A stretch of 42,958 bases of DNA from JANMAT01 sp031359995. GTDB taxonomy: Bacteria; Actinomycetota; Acidimicrobiia; Acidimicrobiales; Ilumatobacteraceae. The translations under genes were made by a program, and so were the position numbers. Under the pieces are notes generated by a model, which saw nothing but the letters and a program-made list of their open reading frames with translations, searched no databases and was not told the DNA's origin. Of this stretch, positions 29,178 through 36,962 are shown piece after piece; positions within the stretch are counted from its first letter, which is position 1; each line of letters begins with the position of its first letter. The stretch spans positions 1 through 42,958 of the forward strand of contig JANMAT010000191.1 in assembly GCA_031359995.1 (NCBI GenBank), given 5' to 3'.

Positions 29178-30116
29178 TCATGCTGACCGTTGGGTCGGTC
29201 CGGGCCGCTGGGCGATTCCGGAACGACCCAACGTCGCGATGGCGCGGCCGACGAGGGCGACGATGTCGATGTCGCTCATCCCATCGGTGACCTGCAGGAC
29301 GGTGAACCCGGCCAGGGTCAGGTCGTTGCGCCGAGCGCGATCCCGGTCGAACGTGGAACGCCACTGGTGGTACGCCCAGCTGTCGATCTCGATGGCCAAC
29401 ATCAGACGGGGATAGCAGAGGTCGACCCGCATGCGGCGACCGTCGACCCGCACCCGGTGCTGAGCCGTCGGCATCGGCAGGCGGGCAGCGGCGAGGGCGC
29501 GGATGATCCTCGCTTCGAGGTTGCTGTCGCCGGGCTCGTAGCCGGTGAGGCGGGCCCGGAGGAGCTCGTCGATCGCCGCCGGTCGCCGGCCGCGGGCCGC
29601 ACCGAACCGGCCGCGTGTACGGGCGAGGTCGTCCAGGCGCAGCAACCGTCGCCGGAGCATCTCATCGACGAGGTCGCCGAGCGCAGTCGCGTCGAGCCGT
29701 CCGCTGAGGTCGACGACGATCCGGGCCGGCGCGCTCACGAGGAGGCCGTTGCGCAGCCGGCTGTCTTCGGGCAGCCACAGCACGCTGCGATGGGCCGTCA
29801 CGCCCGGCAGTCGGACCTGACGGGCGCGCGGGGTGCTGATCTCGTAGTCACCGATGGTGCTCTTCACGCCGTAGCACCTCGTGCCCGTGGCATGGCTGGC
29901 GACGGCGCCGCCCACACTCAGCAGGATGGCCCACAGGCCGTGTTCCCACGACGTCGGCGCACCCCACACGCGGTAGACGCCCGGACGCGCTTCCTCCAGG
30001 CGGCCGGTGCGCTGCAGGTGTTTGATCGCCCGTGGTCGCACACCGGCGTCGATGAGCTGCCGGCGGGCGATGAGCCCGTGCTGGCGGCCGGCCACGCCGG
30101 CGAGTTGCTTGTCCAT
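29178..30116 (-). CDS. AbiEi-like winged helix plus DUF559 (Vsr-like nuclease fold) protein
   Basis: 312 residues. The first 80 look like the AbiEi_4 antitoxin/regulator domain (GLIARRQLIDAGVRPRAIKH, RPGVYRVWGAPTSWEHGL). The middle (STPRARQVRLPGVTAHRS to ARIVVDLSGR) is a typical linker of this family. From about 196 it is DUF559, related to the Vsr/PD-(D/E)XK fold: E201 (NLEARI), D232 (MRVDLCYP), E243 and D245 (LAIEIDSWAYH), then FDRDRARRNDLTLAGFTVLQVT. Such fusions occur as solo genes in actinobacteria without a toxin partner, and none is seen here. The function is unknown; DNA binding or cleavage is inferred. It is flanked on both sides by palindrome doublets and its last codons lie in one of them. 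The ATG at 30116 has no clear Shine-Dalgarno. Confidence 0.8.
   Translation of the reverse strand: MDKQLAGVAGRQHGLIARRQLIDAGVRPRAIKHLQRTGRLEEARPGVYRVWGAPTSWEHGLWAILLSVGGAVASHATGTRCYGVKSTIGDYEISTPRARQVRLPGVTAHRSVLWLPEDSRLRNGLLVSAPARIVVDLSGRLDATALGDLVDEMLRRRLLRLDDLARTRGRFGAARGRRPAAIDELLRARLTGYEPGDSNLEARIIRALAAARLPMPTAQHRVRVDGRRMRVDLCYPRLMLAIEIDSWAYHQWRSTFDRDRARRNDLTLAGFTVLQVTDGMSDIDIVALVGRAIATLGRSGIAQRPGPTQRSA
29188..29233. repeat. Palindromic repeat unit 2
   Basis: Arms 29188-29203 and 29218-29233 differ at one of 16 positions. They begin with CGTTGGGTC and end with GACCCAACG like unit 1, from which it is 16 nt away. The unit lies inside the 3' end of the DUF559 gene and encodes its last residues (about LGRSGIAQRPGPTQ). 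Confidence 0.85.
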
Positions 30117-30132
30117 GGCCGCGCTCCCTCAC

Positions 30133-30178
30133 GCTGGGTCGTCGGGGAACGCTCCGAGGTTCCGCGGCGACCCAACGC
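30133..30178. repeat. Palindromic repeat unit 3
   Basis: Imperfect inverted repeat starting GCTGGGTCG and ending CGACCCAACGC, centre AACGCTCCG. It stands 16 nt upstream of the DUF559 gene start. Related to units 1, 2 and 4, and in the same orientation by its CGCTC centre. Confidence 0.75.
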
Positions 30179-30193
30179 TCGACCACCTCGGTC

Positions 30194-30240
30194 GCGTTGG
30201 GTCATGGGGGAACGCTCGGGTGGTCCCGAGAGACCCGACA
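30194..30240. repeat. Palindromic repeat unit 4
   Basis: Imperfect inverted repeat starting GCGTTGGGTC and ending GACCCGAC, centre AACGCTCGG, 15 nt after unit 3. It also lies 64 nt after the aspS stop, so it may serve as transcript end for hisS-aspS. A further half-site GCTGGGTC is at 30255-30262. Confidence 0.7.
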
Positions 30241-30303
30241 CCGGGGCAGCCGGCGCTGGGTCCATCCTGTACGTGTGCGGAGCCGACCCCGGCGTGGAAG
30301 CGG

Positions 30304-32040
30304 TCAGGCCTTGGGTGGCAGGACGCGGATGCCGAGGTCGGTGAGCTGCTTGGCGTCGACCGGGGTGGGCGCGTTCGTCATGGGGTCGGTGCCCGACTGG
30401 GTCTTCGGGAAGGCGATGACCTCGCGGATGTTCTCCTCGCCGGCGAGGATGGCCACCAGGCGGTCGATGCCGAAGGCGAAACCGCCGTGGGGCGGGGCGC
30501 CGTAGCGGAAGGGGTTCAGGAAGAACCCGAAGCGCTTGTCGGCCTCCTCACCGCTGATGCCGAGCAGCCCGAAGATCCGCGACTGCAGCTCGGGCTGGTG
30601 GATCCGGATGGAGCCCGACCCGAGCTCCCACCCGTTGAGCACCAGGTCGTAGGCCTGGCTGCGCACCTTGAGCGGTTCGGTCTCCATCAGGTGCACGTCG
30701 TCGGGGTGCGGCTGCGTGAACGGGTGGTGGCCCGGCCGGGGTCGGCCGGAGATCTCGTCGACCCCGACGAACAGCGGGAAGTCGACGACCCACAGGTACT
30801 GGTACGGACCCTGGTGCACGGGTGGCCGACCGAGGTCGTTGCGGAGCTGACCGAGCACCTCGCACGTGGTCGTCCACTCGTCGGCGACGATGAGGATCAG
30901 GTCGCCCGGCTCGGCGCCGAACGTGGACAGCAGCGCCGTGCGCTCCGCGTCGGAGATGAACTTGGCCACGGGCGACTCGAGCACGCCGTCGGCGCGCACC
31001 TTCAACCACACCAGGCCCTTCGCCCCGAGCTTCTTGGCCTTGTCGGTGAGCCCGTCGAGCTTGTTGCGGCCGTAGTCGTCGGCCGCGCCCTTCACGCCGA
31101 TGCCCTTGATGGCGCCGGCGCCGGCGAACGCCTTGAACTCGGTGGTGGCGAAGATGGCGGTGAGCTCGGTGAGCTCCATGCCGAAGCGGAGGTCGGGCTT
31201 GTCGACGCCGAAGCGCTCCATGGCCTCGTGCCAGGTGATCTTGGCGATCTCTTCGGGACGCACCCCGGTGGCCGCCTCGGCCGCGTCGAGCACGGCCTCG
31301 CCGATGGCGGCGAGCACGTCGTCCTGGGTGACGAAGCTCATCTCGGCATCGAGCTGCATGAACTCGTACTGGCGGTCGGCGCGGAGGTCTTCGTCGCGCA
31401 GGCAGCGGGCGATCTGGAAGTAGCGGTCGACGCCGCCCACCATGAGCAGCTGCTTGAACAGCTGCGGGCTCTGGGGCAGGGCGTAGAAGCTGCCGGGCGA
31501 CTGGCGCGACGGCACCAGGAACTCACGGGCGCCCTCGGGCGTGGACGGCACCAGCATGGGCGTCTCGACCTCGATGAAGCCCTGCTTCTCCATCGCCCGG
31601 CGGATGGCCGAGTTCACCGCGGAGCGCACGCGCAGGTTGCGCTGCATGCGCTCACGGCGCAGGTCGAGGTAGCGGTACTGCAGCCGCGTGGTCTCGGCCA
31701 CGTCGTCGGCGCGGGCATCGACCGGGAAGGGGGGCGTTTCCGCCACGTTGAGGACCTCGACCGTGCAGTCCTGGATCTCGATGCCGCCGGTGGGCATCTT
31801 CTCGTTCACCGTGCCGGCGGGACGACCGGTGACCGTGCCGGTGATGCGCACCACGTACTCGCTGCGCACGTCGACGGCGTTGTCGACGACGCACTGCACG
31901 AGGCCCGTGTAGTCGCGCAGGTCGACGAAGGCCAGCTTCTCGCCGTGCTCACGGCGGCGGGCGACCCAGCCGCACAGCTGCACCGTGGTGCCGATGTGCT
32001 CGGGGCGCAACTCGCCGCAGGTGTGGGTGCGCATGCTCAT
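30304..32040 (-). CDS. aspS: Aspartyl-tRNA synthetase
   Basis: Charges tRNA-Asp (and perhaps tRNA-Asn if non-discriminating, which cannot be settled here). It has 578 residues: the N-terminal OB anticodon domain (VQLCGWVARRREHGEKLAFV), class II motif 2 (FQIARCLRDEDLRADRQYEF), the bacterial GAD insertion in the middle (GAKGLVWLKVRADG), and motif 3 GGFAFGIDRLVAILAG. QSGTDPMTNAPTPVD near the end is usual for bacterial AspRS. The ATG overlaps the hisS stop as ATGA. Confidence 0.98.
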   Translation of the reverse strand: MSMRTHTCGELRPEHIGTTVQLCGWVARRREHGEKLAFVDLRDYTGLVQCVVDNAVDVRSEYVVRITGTVTGRPAGTVNEKMPTGGIEIQDCTVEVLNVAETPPFPVDARADDVAETTRLQYRYLDLRRERMQRNLRVRSAVNSAIRRAMEKQGFIEVETPMLVPSTPEGAREFLVPSRQSPGSFYALPQSPQLFKQLLMVGGVDRYFQIARCLRDEDLRADRQYEFMQLDAEMSFVTQDDVLAAIGEAVLDAAEAATGVRPEEIAKITWHEAMERFGVDKPDLRFGMELTELTAIFATTEFKAFAGAGAIKGIGVKGAADDYGRNKLDGLTDKAKKLGAKGLVWLKVRADGVLESPVAKFISDAERTALLSTFGAEPGDLILIVADEWTTTCEVLGQLRNDLGRPPVHQGPYQYLWVVDFPLFVGVDEISGRPRPGHHPFTQPHPDDVHLMETEPLKVRSQAYDLVLNGWELGSGSIRIHQPELQSRIFGLLGISGEEADKRFGFFLNPFRYGAPPHGGFAFGIDRLVAILAGEENIREVIAFPKTQSGTDPMTNAPTPVDAKQLTDLGIRVLPPKA

Positions 32041-33299
32041 GGGAACATCTTCCTCAGGTGGGGGGTGAGATCGGGACGAGGCAGCACCTGCTGGTCGCCG
32101 CCGCCCCGCAGGGGCCGTACGGTGACGGTGCCGGCGGCCAGCTCGTCGCTGCCGACCAGCACCGCTACGGTGGCGCCCGAACGGTCGGCCGCCTTCATCT
32201 GGCTCTTCATGCTGCGGTTCTCGAAGGCCCGGTCGACCCGCAGGCCGGCCGTGCGCAGCTGATCGCAGATCACCAGCGCCTCGCGGCCACCGGTCGTGTC
32301 GACGACGAACACGTCCACCGTGGCCGCCGGCGCGCCGAACACGCCCTCGTCGTCGCACGCGAGCAGCGTGCGGTCGACGCCGAGGGCGAAGCCGACGCCG
32401 GGGGTGGCCGGGCCGCCGAGGTCTTCAGCGAGGCCGTCGTAGCGGCCGCCGCCGCCGAGGGCGTTCTGGGCCGAATCGAGCGTGCCACCGGCGTATTCGA
32501 ACGTGGTGCGCCGGTAGTAGTCGAGGCCGCGCACCAGCCGGTCGTCGACCGTGAACGGGATGTCGAGCACGCGCAGGCCGCCCTGCACGACTTCGAAGTG
32601 GGCGGCGGCCGCGTCGCGGTAGAAGGCGCCGATGCGCGGCGCGGCGGCCACGAGCTCGGCGTCCTGGGGCCGCTTCGAGTCGAGCACGCGCAGCGGGTTC
32701 TTCTGCAGCGTGACCTGGCTCTCGGCGCTCAGTGCGTCGAGGTTGGCGCCGAAGTGGGCTTGCAGCGCCTCGGTGTAGCGGGCCCGGTCGGCGGGGTCGC
32801 CGAGCGAGTTCACCAGCAGGGTGACCTGCTGCAGCCCGAGGGCCTGGTAGAAGCGCCAACCGAGGGCCACGACCTCGACATCGAGGTAGGGATCGTCGCC
32901 GCCGAGGACCTCCACACCGACCTGGTCGAACTGCCGGTAGCGGCCACGCTGGGCCCGCTCCTGGCGGAAGTTCGGGCCGGCGTACCACGCCTTCCAGGGC
33001 GTCGGTGGCTTGTGTTGCACGAAGGCCCGCACGACGCTGGCCGTCTGCTCGGGGCGCAGGGCGAGTTGGCGGCCACCGCGGTCGACGAAGTCGTACAGCT
33101 CCTTGGTGACGACATCGGTCGCCTCGCCGAGGCGCAGGAACACGCCGATGTCCTCGAACATGGGCGGCACGACGAGGCCGTAGCCGGCCCGCTCGACGAG
33201 GTCGGCGAAGATCTCGACCATGCGCCGCATGCGGCCCGAGTCGGGCGGCAGGATGTCGCGGGTGCCCGGGGAGGTCTGGAAGGCTGACATGGCTGACAT
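32037..33299 (-). CDS. hisS: Histidyl-tRNA synthetase
   Basis: Charges tRNA-His. It has 420 residues. ALRPEQTASVVRAFVQ, RQERAQRGRYRQFDQVGVE (motif 2), the HisRS signature LVRGLDYYRRTTFEYAGG, GGGGRYDGLAEDLGG and GVGFALGVDRTLLA (motif 3) are all present; the C-terminal anticodon domain begins near VDVFVVDTT. The start region has a 9-bp duplication (ATGTCAGCC twice), giving ATG codons at 33299 and 33290. A TAGCCT box 9 nt upstream of the first, and no ribosome binding site, favour 33299 on a near-leaderless message. hisS-aspS is a common actinobacterial pair. Confidence 0.97.
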   Translation of the reverse strand: MSAMSAFQTSPGTRDILPPDSGRMRRMVEIFADLVERAGYGLVVPPMFEDIGVFLRLGEATDVVTKELYDFVDRGGRQLALRPEQTASVVRAFVQHKPPTPWKAWYAGPNFRQERAQRGRYRQFDQVGVEVLGGDDPYLDVEVVALGWRFYQALGLQQVTLLVNSLGDPADRARYTEALQAHFGANLDALSAESQVTLQKNPLRVLDSKRPQDAELVAAAPRIGAFYRDAAAAHFEVVQGGLRVLDIPFTVDDRLVRGLDYYRRTTFEYAGGTLDSAQNALGGGGRYDGLAEDLGGPATPGVGFALGVDRTLLACDDEGVFGAPAATVDVFVVDTTGGREALVICDQLRTAGLRVDRAFENRSMKSQMKAADRSGATVAVLVGSDELAAGTVTVRPLRGGGDQQVLPRPDLTPHLRKMFP

Positions 33300-33308
33300 G
33301 GCTGCTCA

Positions 33309-33314
33309 AGGCTA
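33309..33314 (-). promoter_or_regulatory. Candidate -10 box for hisS-aspS, near-leaderless
   Basis: TAGCCT on the minus strand, 9 nt before the hisS ATG at 33299, in the 133-nt gap to the divergent acetyltransferase gene. No -35 box and no Shine-Dalgarno are seen, as for alaS. Confidence 0.35.
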
Positions 33315-33432
33315 GCGGGGAGGTCCCGTTCCGACCGAGCCATTGCGCCACCGCGCCCGGCCCGCATCACCCGCGGCGAGAGGACGGTGGCGGCGGGGGA
33401 ACAGCGCCCGCTCGTCCAGCGTTGCAGCCGAC

Positions 33433-34107
33433 ATGTCGCCCGAGGATCGCCTGACCGCCCACCTGCAGTCGTGGTTGGGGGCGTGGCCCCCGGCACCCGG
33501 CGGGGTCACGGTCGTGGGCTCCGAGCGTCGTACCACCCCGAGCTGGGACGGCTCGACCCGGCCCGTCGTCGGCGTGGCCGCTCCCGACGGCGCCGTGCTG
33601 TCGGTGCCGCCCGACCGGGTCGACGCGGTCCGGGCGCTGGGCGCCGACCTCGCTACGGTCGGGGCCGGCCTGGCCGACGCGCTCGGCATGGACGGCTGGC
33701 GCTTCTTCCCCGGCGTGTTCCGGTGGAGCGTCGCGCCCACCCCCGGCGACGACCCCGGCGTGTGGGTCCCGACCGACGACCCGCGCCTGCCCGAGTGGCT
33801 GCGCCCGTTCAACGGCGACGTGCTCGTGGGCTTCGCCGACGACGGCACGGTGGCCGCCGGCGTCGGCCGCAAGATCCACGACGGGTTCGGCCACGAGCTG
33901 GCCGTGGTGACCGAGCCCGGGCACCAGGGCAGGGGCTGGGCCCGCCAACTGGTGACCCAGGCGGCCCGGCGCATCCTGGCCGACGGCGCCGTGCCCACCT
34001 ACCTGCACGCGCCCACGAACCTGGCGTCGGCGCGCACCGCGGTGGCATCGGGCTTCCCCGACCTCGGCTGGAAGATCCTCAGCCTGTTCCCCGGCCGCCC
34101 GGGCTGA
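33433..34107 (+). CDS. GNAT family acetyltransferase, C-terminal GCN5 domain
   Basis: 224 residues from the ATG at 33433. The first 130 residues are not recognisable beyond Pro/Trp/Asp-rich patches. The last 90 residues have a GNAT core: DVLVGFADDGTVAAGVGRK, then HELAVVTEPGHQGRGWARQL with the acetyl-CoA binding Q/RxxGxG/A-type loop, TQAARRILADGAVPTYLHAP and a final beta-strand/helix (SARTAVASGFPDLGWKILSL). Substrate unknown. The in-frame codons further upstream are Arg-rich and were left out. It is one of few plus-strand genes and diverges from hisS; it converges on rel with 22 nt between the stops. Confidence 0.85.
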   Translation: MSPEDRLTAHLQSWLGAWPPAPGGVTVVGSERRTTPSWDGSTRPVVGVAAPDGAVLSVPPDRVDAVRALGADLATVGAGLADALGMDGWRFFPGVFRWSVAPTPGDDPGVWVPTDDPRLPEWLRPFNGDVLVGFADDGTVAAGVGRKIHDGFGHELAVVTEPGHQGRGWARQLVTQAARRILADGAVPTYLHAPTNLASARTAVASGFPDLGWKILSLFPGRPG

Positions 34108-34129
34108 CGCCGGCGTCCATCCGGGCCGC

Positions 34130-36349
34130 TCAGCCCTTGCCGCCGCCGGGCACCAGTCGGTAGGCGTCGTACACCGAGTTGACGGTCTTCACCTTGCGCA
34201 GGAGCGCGTCGAGGTGGCCGGGATCGGCCAGCTCGACGTCGAAGCGCATGATCGAGATGCGGTCGCTGCCGGTGTGGGTGGACGACCCGACGATGTTCAG
34301 GTGGTGGTCGGACACGGCTTGGGCCACGTCGCGCAGCAGACCCGAACGGTCGAGGGCCTTCACCTCGACCGAGGCGACGAACACCGAGTCGGCCGCCTCG
34401 TTGTCCCACTCGACCTCGACGGTGCGAGACGACTGCTCGGTGGCCAGCGACACGGCGTTGGCACAGTCGGCGCGGTGCACGCTCACGCCGCGGCCACGCG
34501 TGTTGAAGCCGAGGATCTCGTCGCCCGGCACCGGGGTGCAGCACCGCGACAGGCGGACCATGATGTCGTCGAGGCCCTCCACGTGGACGCTGGCGTTGGG
34601 GCGCTTGCGGCGCCGGGCCGTGCGTTGCACCGTGGCCGGGATGAACTCGCCCTCGTCGCCCGAGCCGAGCGCCTTGGCCACGCGCTGCGCGATGTTGCGG
34701 GCCGACACGTGGTGCTCGCCGATGGCGACGTAGAGCGCTTCGAGGTCGCCGTAGCCGGCGGACTCGGCCTCCTTGGCCATGGTGTCCGACTTCAGCAGCC
34801 GGTTCACCGGCAGGGCCTGGCGGCGCAGCTCACGGGCCAGTTCCTCACGCCCGGTCTCCAGCGAGTCCTCTCGGCGTTCGCGCAAGAACCACTGGCGGAT
34901 CTTGTTGCGGGCCCGGGGCGACACGACGAACTCGAGCCAGTCGCGGCTGGGGCTCGCCGACGAGTCGACCTTCGAGGTGAAGATCTCGCACGTGTCGCCC
35001 GAGGTCAGCTTGTGGTCGAGCGGCACGAGGCGGCCGTTGATCCGGGCGCCGATGCAGCGGTGGCCGACCTCGGTGTGGATGGCGTAGGCGAAGTCGACCG
35101 GTGTGGACCCGACCGGCAGCGTCACCACCTTGCCCTTGGGGGTGAAGACGAAGACCTCGTCCTGGTCCAGGTCGGTCTTCAGGTTCTCCATGAAGACGGC
35201 CGGGTCCGACGTCTCGGCCTGCCAGTCGACGATGCGGTTCAGCCAGGCGATGTCGTCGGACGGCGAGCCTTCCTTGTAGGCCCAGTGGGCAGCCACGCCC
35301 CACTCGGCGCGCTGGTGCATCTCCTTGGTGCGGATCTGGACCTCGACCGGTTTGCCGTCGGGCCCGATGACGGTGGTGTGCAGCGACTGGTAGAGGTTGA
35401 ACTTGGGCATGGCGATGTAGTCCTTGAAACGACCCACCACCGGTCGCCACTGACCGTGGATGCACCCCAGCGCGGCGTAGCAGTCCTTCACCGACTCGAC
35501 GATGACGCGGATGGCCAACAGGTCGAAGATCTCGTCGAACTCGCGACCCTTCAGCACCATCTTCTCGTAGATGCTCCACAGGTGCTTCGAGCGAGCGGTC
35601 ACGTCGGCGCTGATGTGGAGCTCGTCGAGGCGGCGCCGCACCTCGGCCACCGAGCGGGCCAGGTGGATCTCGCGGTCGGTCGTTCGGCTGGCCACCATGT
35701 GGTCGATCTCGGCGTAGCGCTTCGGGTGCAGCGACGCGAACGCCAGGTCCTCGAGCTGCTGCTTCAGCTCCTGCATGCCGAGGCGGTGGGCCAACGGGGC
35801 GTAGATGTCGAGCGTCTCCGCCGCGATGCGGGCCTGCTTGTCGGAGGGGCGCGCCGCGATGGTGCGCATGTTGTGCAGGCGGTCGGCCAGCTTGATGATC
35901 AGGACCCGCAGGTCCTTGGCCATGGCCACCAGCATCTTGCGCATGGTGGCGGCCTGCTGGGCTTCCTTGCTGTCGAACTGCAGCCGGTCGAGCTTGGTGA
36001 CGCCGTCGACGATGGCAGCCACATCGGGGCCGAACGACTTGTGGACCTCGGCCACGGTGAGCTCGGAGTCCTCGACGGCGTCGTGCAGCAGCGCGGCCGA
36101 CACGGCCACGTCGTCGAGGCCCAGGTTGGCCACGATCACCGCCACGGCCAGGGGGTGCAGCAGGTACTTCTCGCCCGACTCGCGCCACTGGTTGGCGTGG
36201 GCCTGGGCGGCCACGTCGTAGGCCCGCAGGATCATCGCCGTCGGCTTCTTCGGGTGCCGCGACTTGAACGCGTGCAGGAGGGGGCCGAGCTCCTCGGCCG
36301 TGGGCGGCGCCGCTCGCCGCCACGGCAGAACACGGTCGACCGTACCCAT
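34130..36349 (-). CDS. rel: Bifunctional (p)ppGpp synthetase/hydrolase
   Basis: Long RSH protein of 739 residues governing the stringent response. The HD hydrolase domain has H89-D90 and E93-D94 (HDAVEDS). The synthetase domain has RFKD at 307-310, the RXKD form of bifunctional Rel rather than EXDD, and the catalytic Glu in VEVQIRT (E336). TGS (VFVFTPKGKVVTLPVGSTPV), a helical region, the zinc-finger/CC part (RLSRCCTPVPGDEILGF) and a C-terminal ACT domain (DRSGLLRDVAQAVSDHHLNI) follow in order. The start ATG is 2 nt after the apt stop. The secDF-apt-rel order is standard for actinobacteria. Confidence 0.97.
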   Translation of the reverse strand: MGTVDRVLPWRRAAPPTAEELGPLLHAFKSRHPKKPTAMILRAYDVAAQAHANQWRESGEKYLLHPLAVAVIVANLGLDDVAVSAALLHDAVEDSELTVAEVHKSFGPDVAAIVDGVTKLDRLQFDSKEAQQAATMRKMLVAMAKDLRVLIIKLADRLHNMRTIAARPSDKQARIAAETLDIYAPLAHRLGMQELKQQLEDLAFASLHPKRYAEIDHMVASRTTDREIHLARSVAEVRRRLDELHISADVTARSKHLWSIYEKMVLKGREFDEIFDLLAIRVIVESVKDCYAALGCIHGQWRPVVGRFKDYIAMPKFNLYQSLHTTVIGPDGKPVEVQIRTKEMHQRAEWGVAAHWAYKEGSPSDDIAWLNRIVDWQAETSDPAVFMENLKTDLDQDEVFVFTPKGKVVTLPVGSTPVDFAYAIHTEVGHRCIGARINGRLVPLDHKLTSGDTCEIFTSKVDSSASPSRDWLEFVVSPRARNKIRQWFLRERREDSLETGREELARELRRQALPVNRLLKSDTMAKEAESAGYGDLEALYVAIGEHHVSARNIAQRVAKALGSGDEGEFIPATVQRTARRRKRPNASVHVEGLDDIMVRLSRCCTPVPGDEILGFNTRGRGVSVHRADCANAVSLATEQSSRTVEVEWDNEAADSVFVASVEVKALDRSGLLRDVAQAVSDHHLNIVGSSTHTGSDRISIMRFDVELADPGHLDALLRKVKTVNSVYDAYRLVPGGGKG

Positions 36350-36351
36350 GC

Positions 36352-36879
36352 TCAGTAGCTCAACAGGCTCACGGCGTCACGGCCGGCCAGTTTGGCCCGG
36401 CCTCCGAGCTCGGGGAGCTCGATGACGAACCCGAGCCCCACCACGTGGGCGGCCAACGCCTCGACCAGGCGGAGCGTCGCCCCGGCGGTGCCTCCCGTGG
36501 CGAGCACGTCGTCGATGATGGCGACCCGTTCGCCGGGGCGGATGGCGTCGCGGTGGATCTCGAGCTTGGCCGTGCCGTACTCGAGCGTGTACTCCTCGCG
36601 AGCCACCGCCCAGGGCAGCTTGCCCGCCTTGCGTACCGGCACGAACGCCGCCCCGAGCTTGTAGGCGACCGGCGCCCCGACGATGAAGCCCCGGGCCTCC
36701 ATGCCGATGACGGCGTCGATGCAGGCACCGGCGAAGTGGTCGGCCAGGGCATCGATGGTGGCGGTGAACGCCTTCGCGTCGCCGAGCAGGGGCGTGATGT
36801 CACGGAACGTGACCCCCGGCTCCGGGTAGTCCTCGATGATCCGGACGTACTGGTCGAGCCAGGCGGTGTCGGCAGGCAT
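36352..36879 (-). CDS. apt: Adenine phosphoribosyltransferase
   Basis: Salvages adenine to AMP with PRPP. It has 175 residues: PEPGVTFRDITPLL at the N-terminus, GMEARGFIVGAPVAYKLGA, KAGKLPWAV and the PRPP-binding loop VAIIDDVLATGGTAGA. The ATG at 36879 has no Shine-Dalgarno, but TACGCT ends exactly 7 nt upstream, the layout of a leaderless actinobacterial gene. apt and rel form one unit, tying purine salvage to (p)ppGpp. Confidence 0.96.
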   Translation of the reverse strand: MPADTAWLDQYVRIIEDYPEPGVTFRDITPLLGDAKAFTATIDALADHFAGACIDAVIGMEARGFIVGAPVAYKLGAAFVPVRKAGKLPWAVAREEYTLEYGTAKLEIHRDAIRPGERVAIIDDVLATGGTAGATLRLVEALAAHVVGLGFVIELPELGGRAKLAGRDAVSLLSY

Positions 36880-36886
36880 CCGGCTC

Positions 36887-36892
36887 AGCGTA
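36887..36892 (-). promoter_or_regulatory. Candidate -10 box for leaderless apt-rel
   Basis: TACGCT on the minus strand, 7 nt, then the apt ATG. This TANNNT-N7-ATG pattern is the known signature of leaderless promoters. It lies in the 83-nt gap after secF. Confidence 0.45.
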
Positions 36893-36962
36893 TCGGGCCG
36901 AGGGCGCCGTCCGCGGCCCGGCGAGGGGCCGGTCGCCGCACGGGGGCGGCGGACGGGTCGGC

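Noticed and set aside
29124..30240. CRISPR-like reading of the GTTGGGTC repeats
   Set aside because: Only four diverged palindromes in two pairs around a gene, with 15-16-nt gaps; no regular repeat-spacer array and no cas gene.
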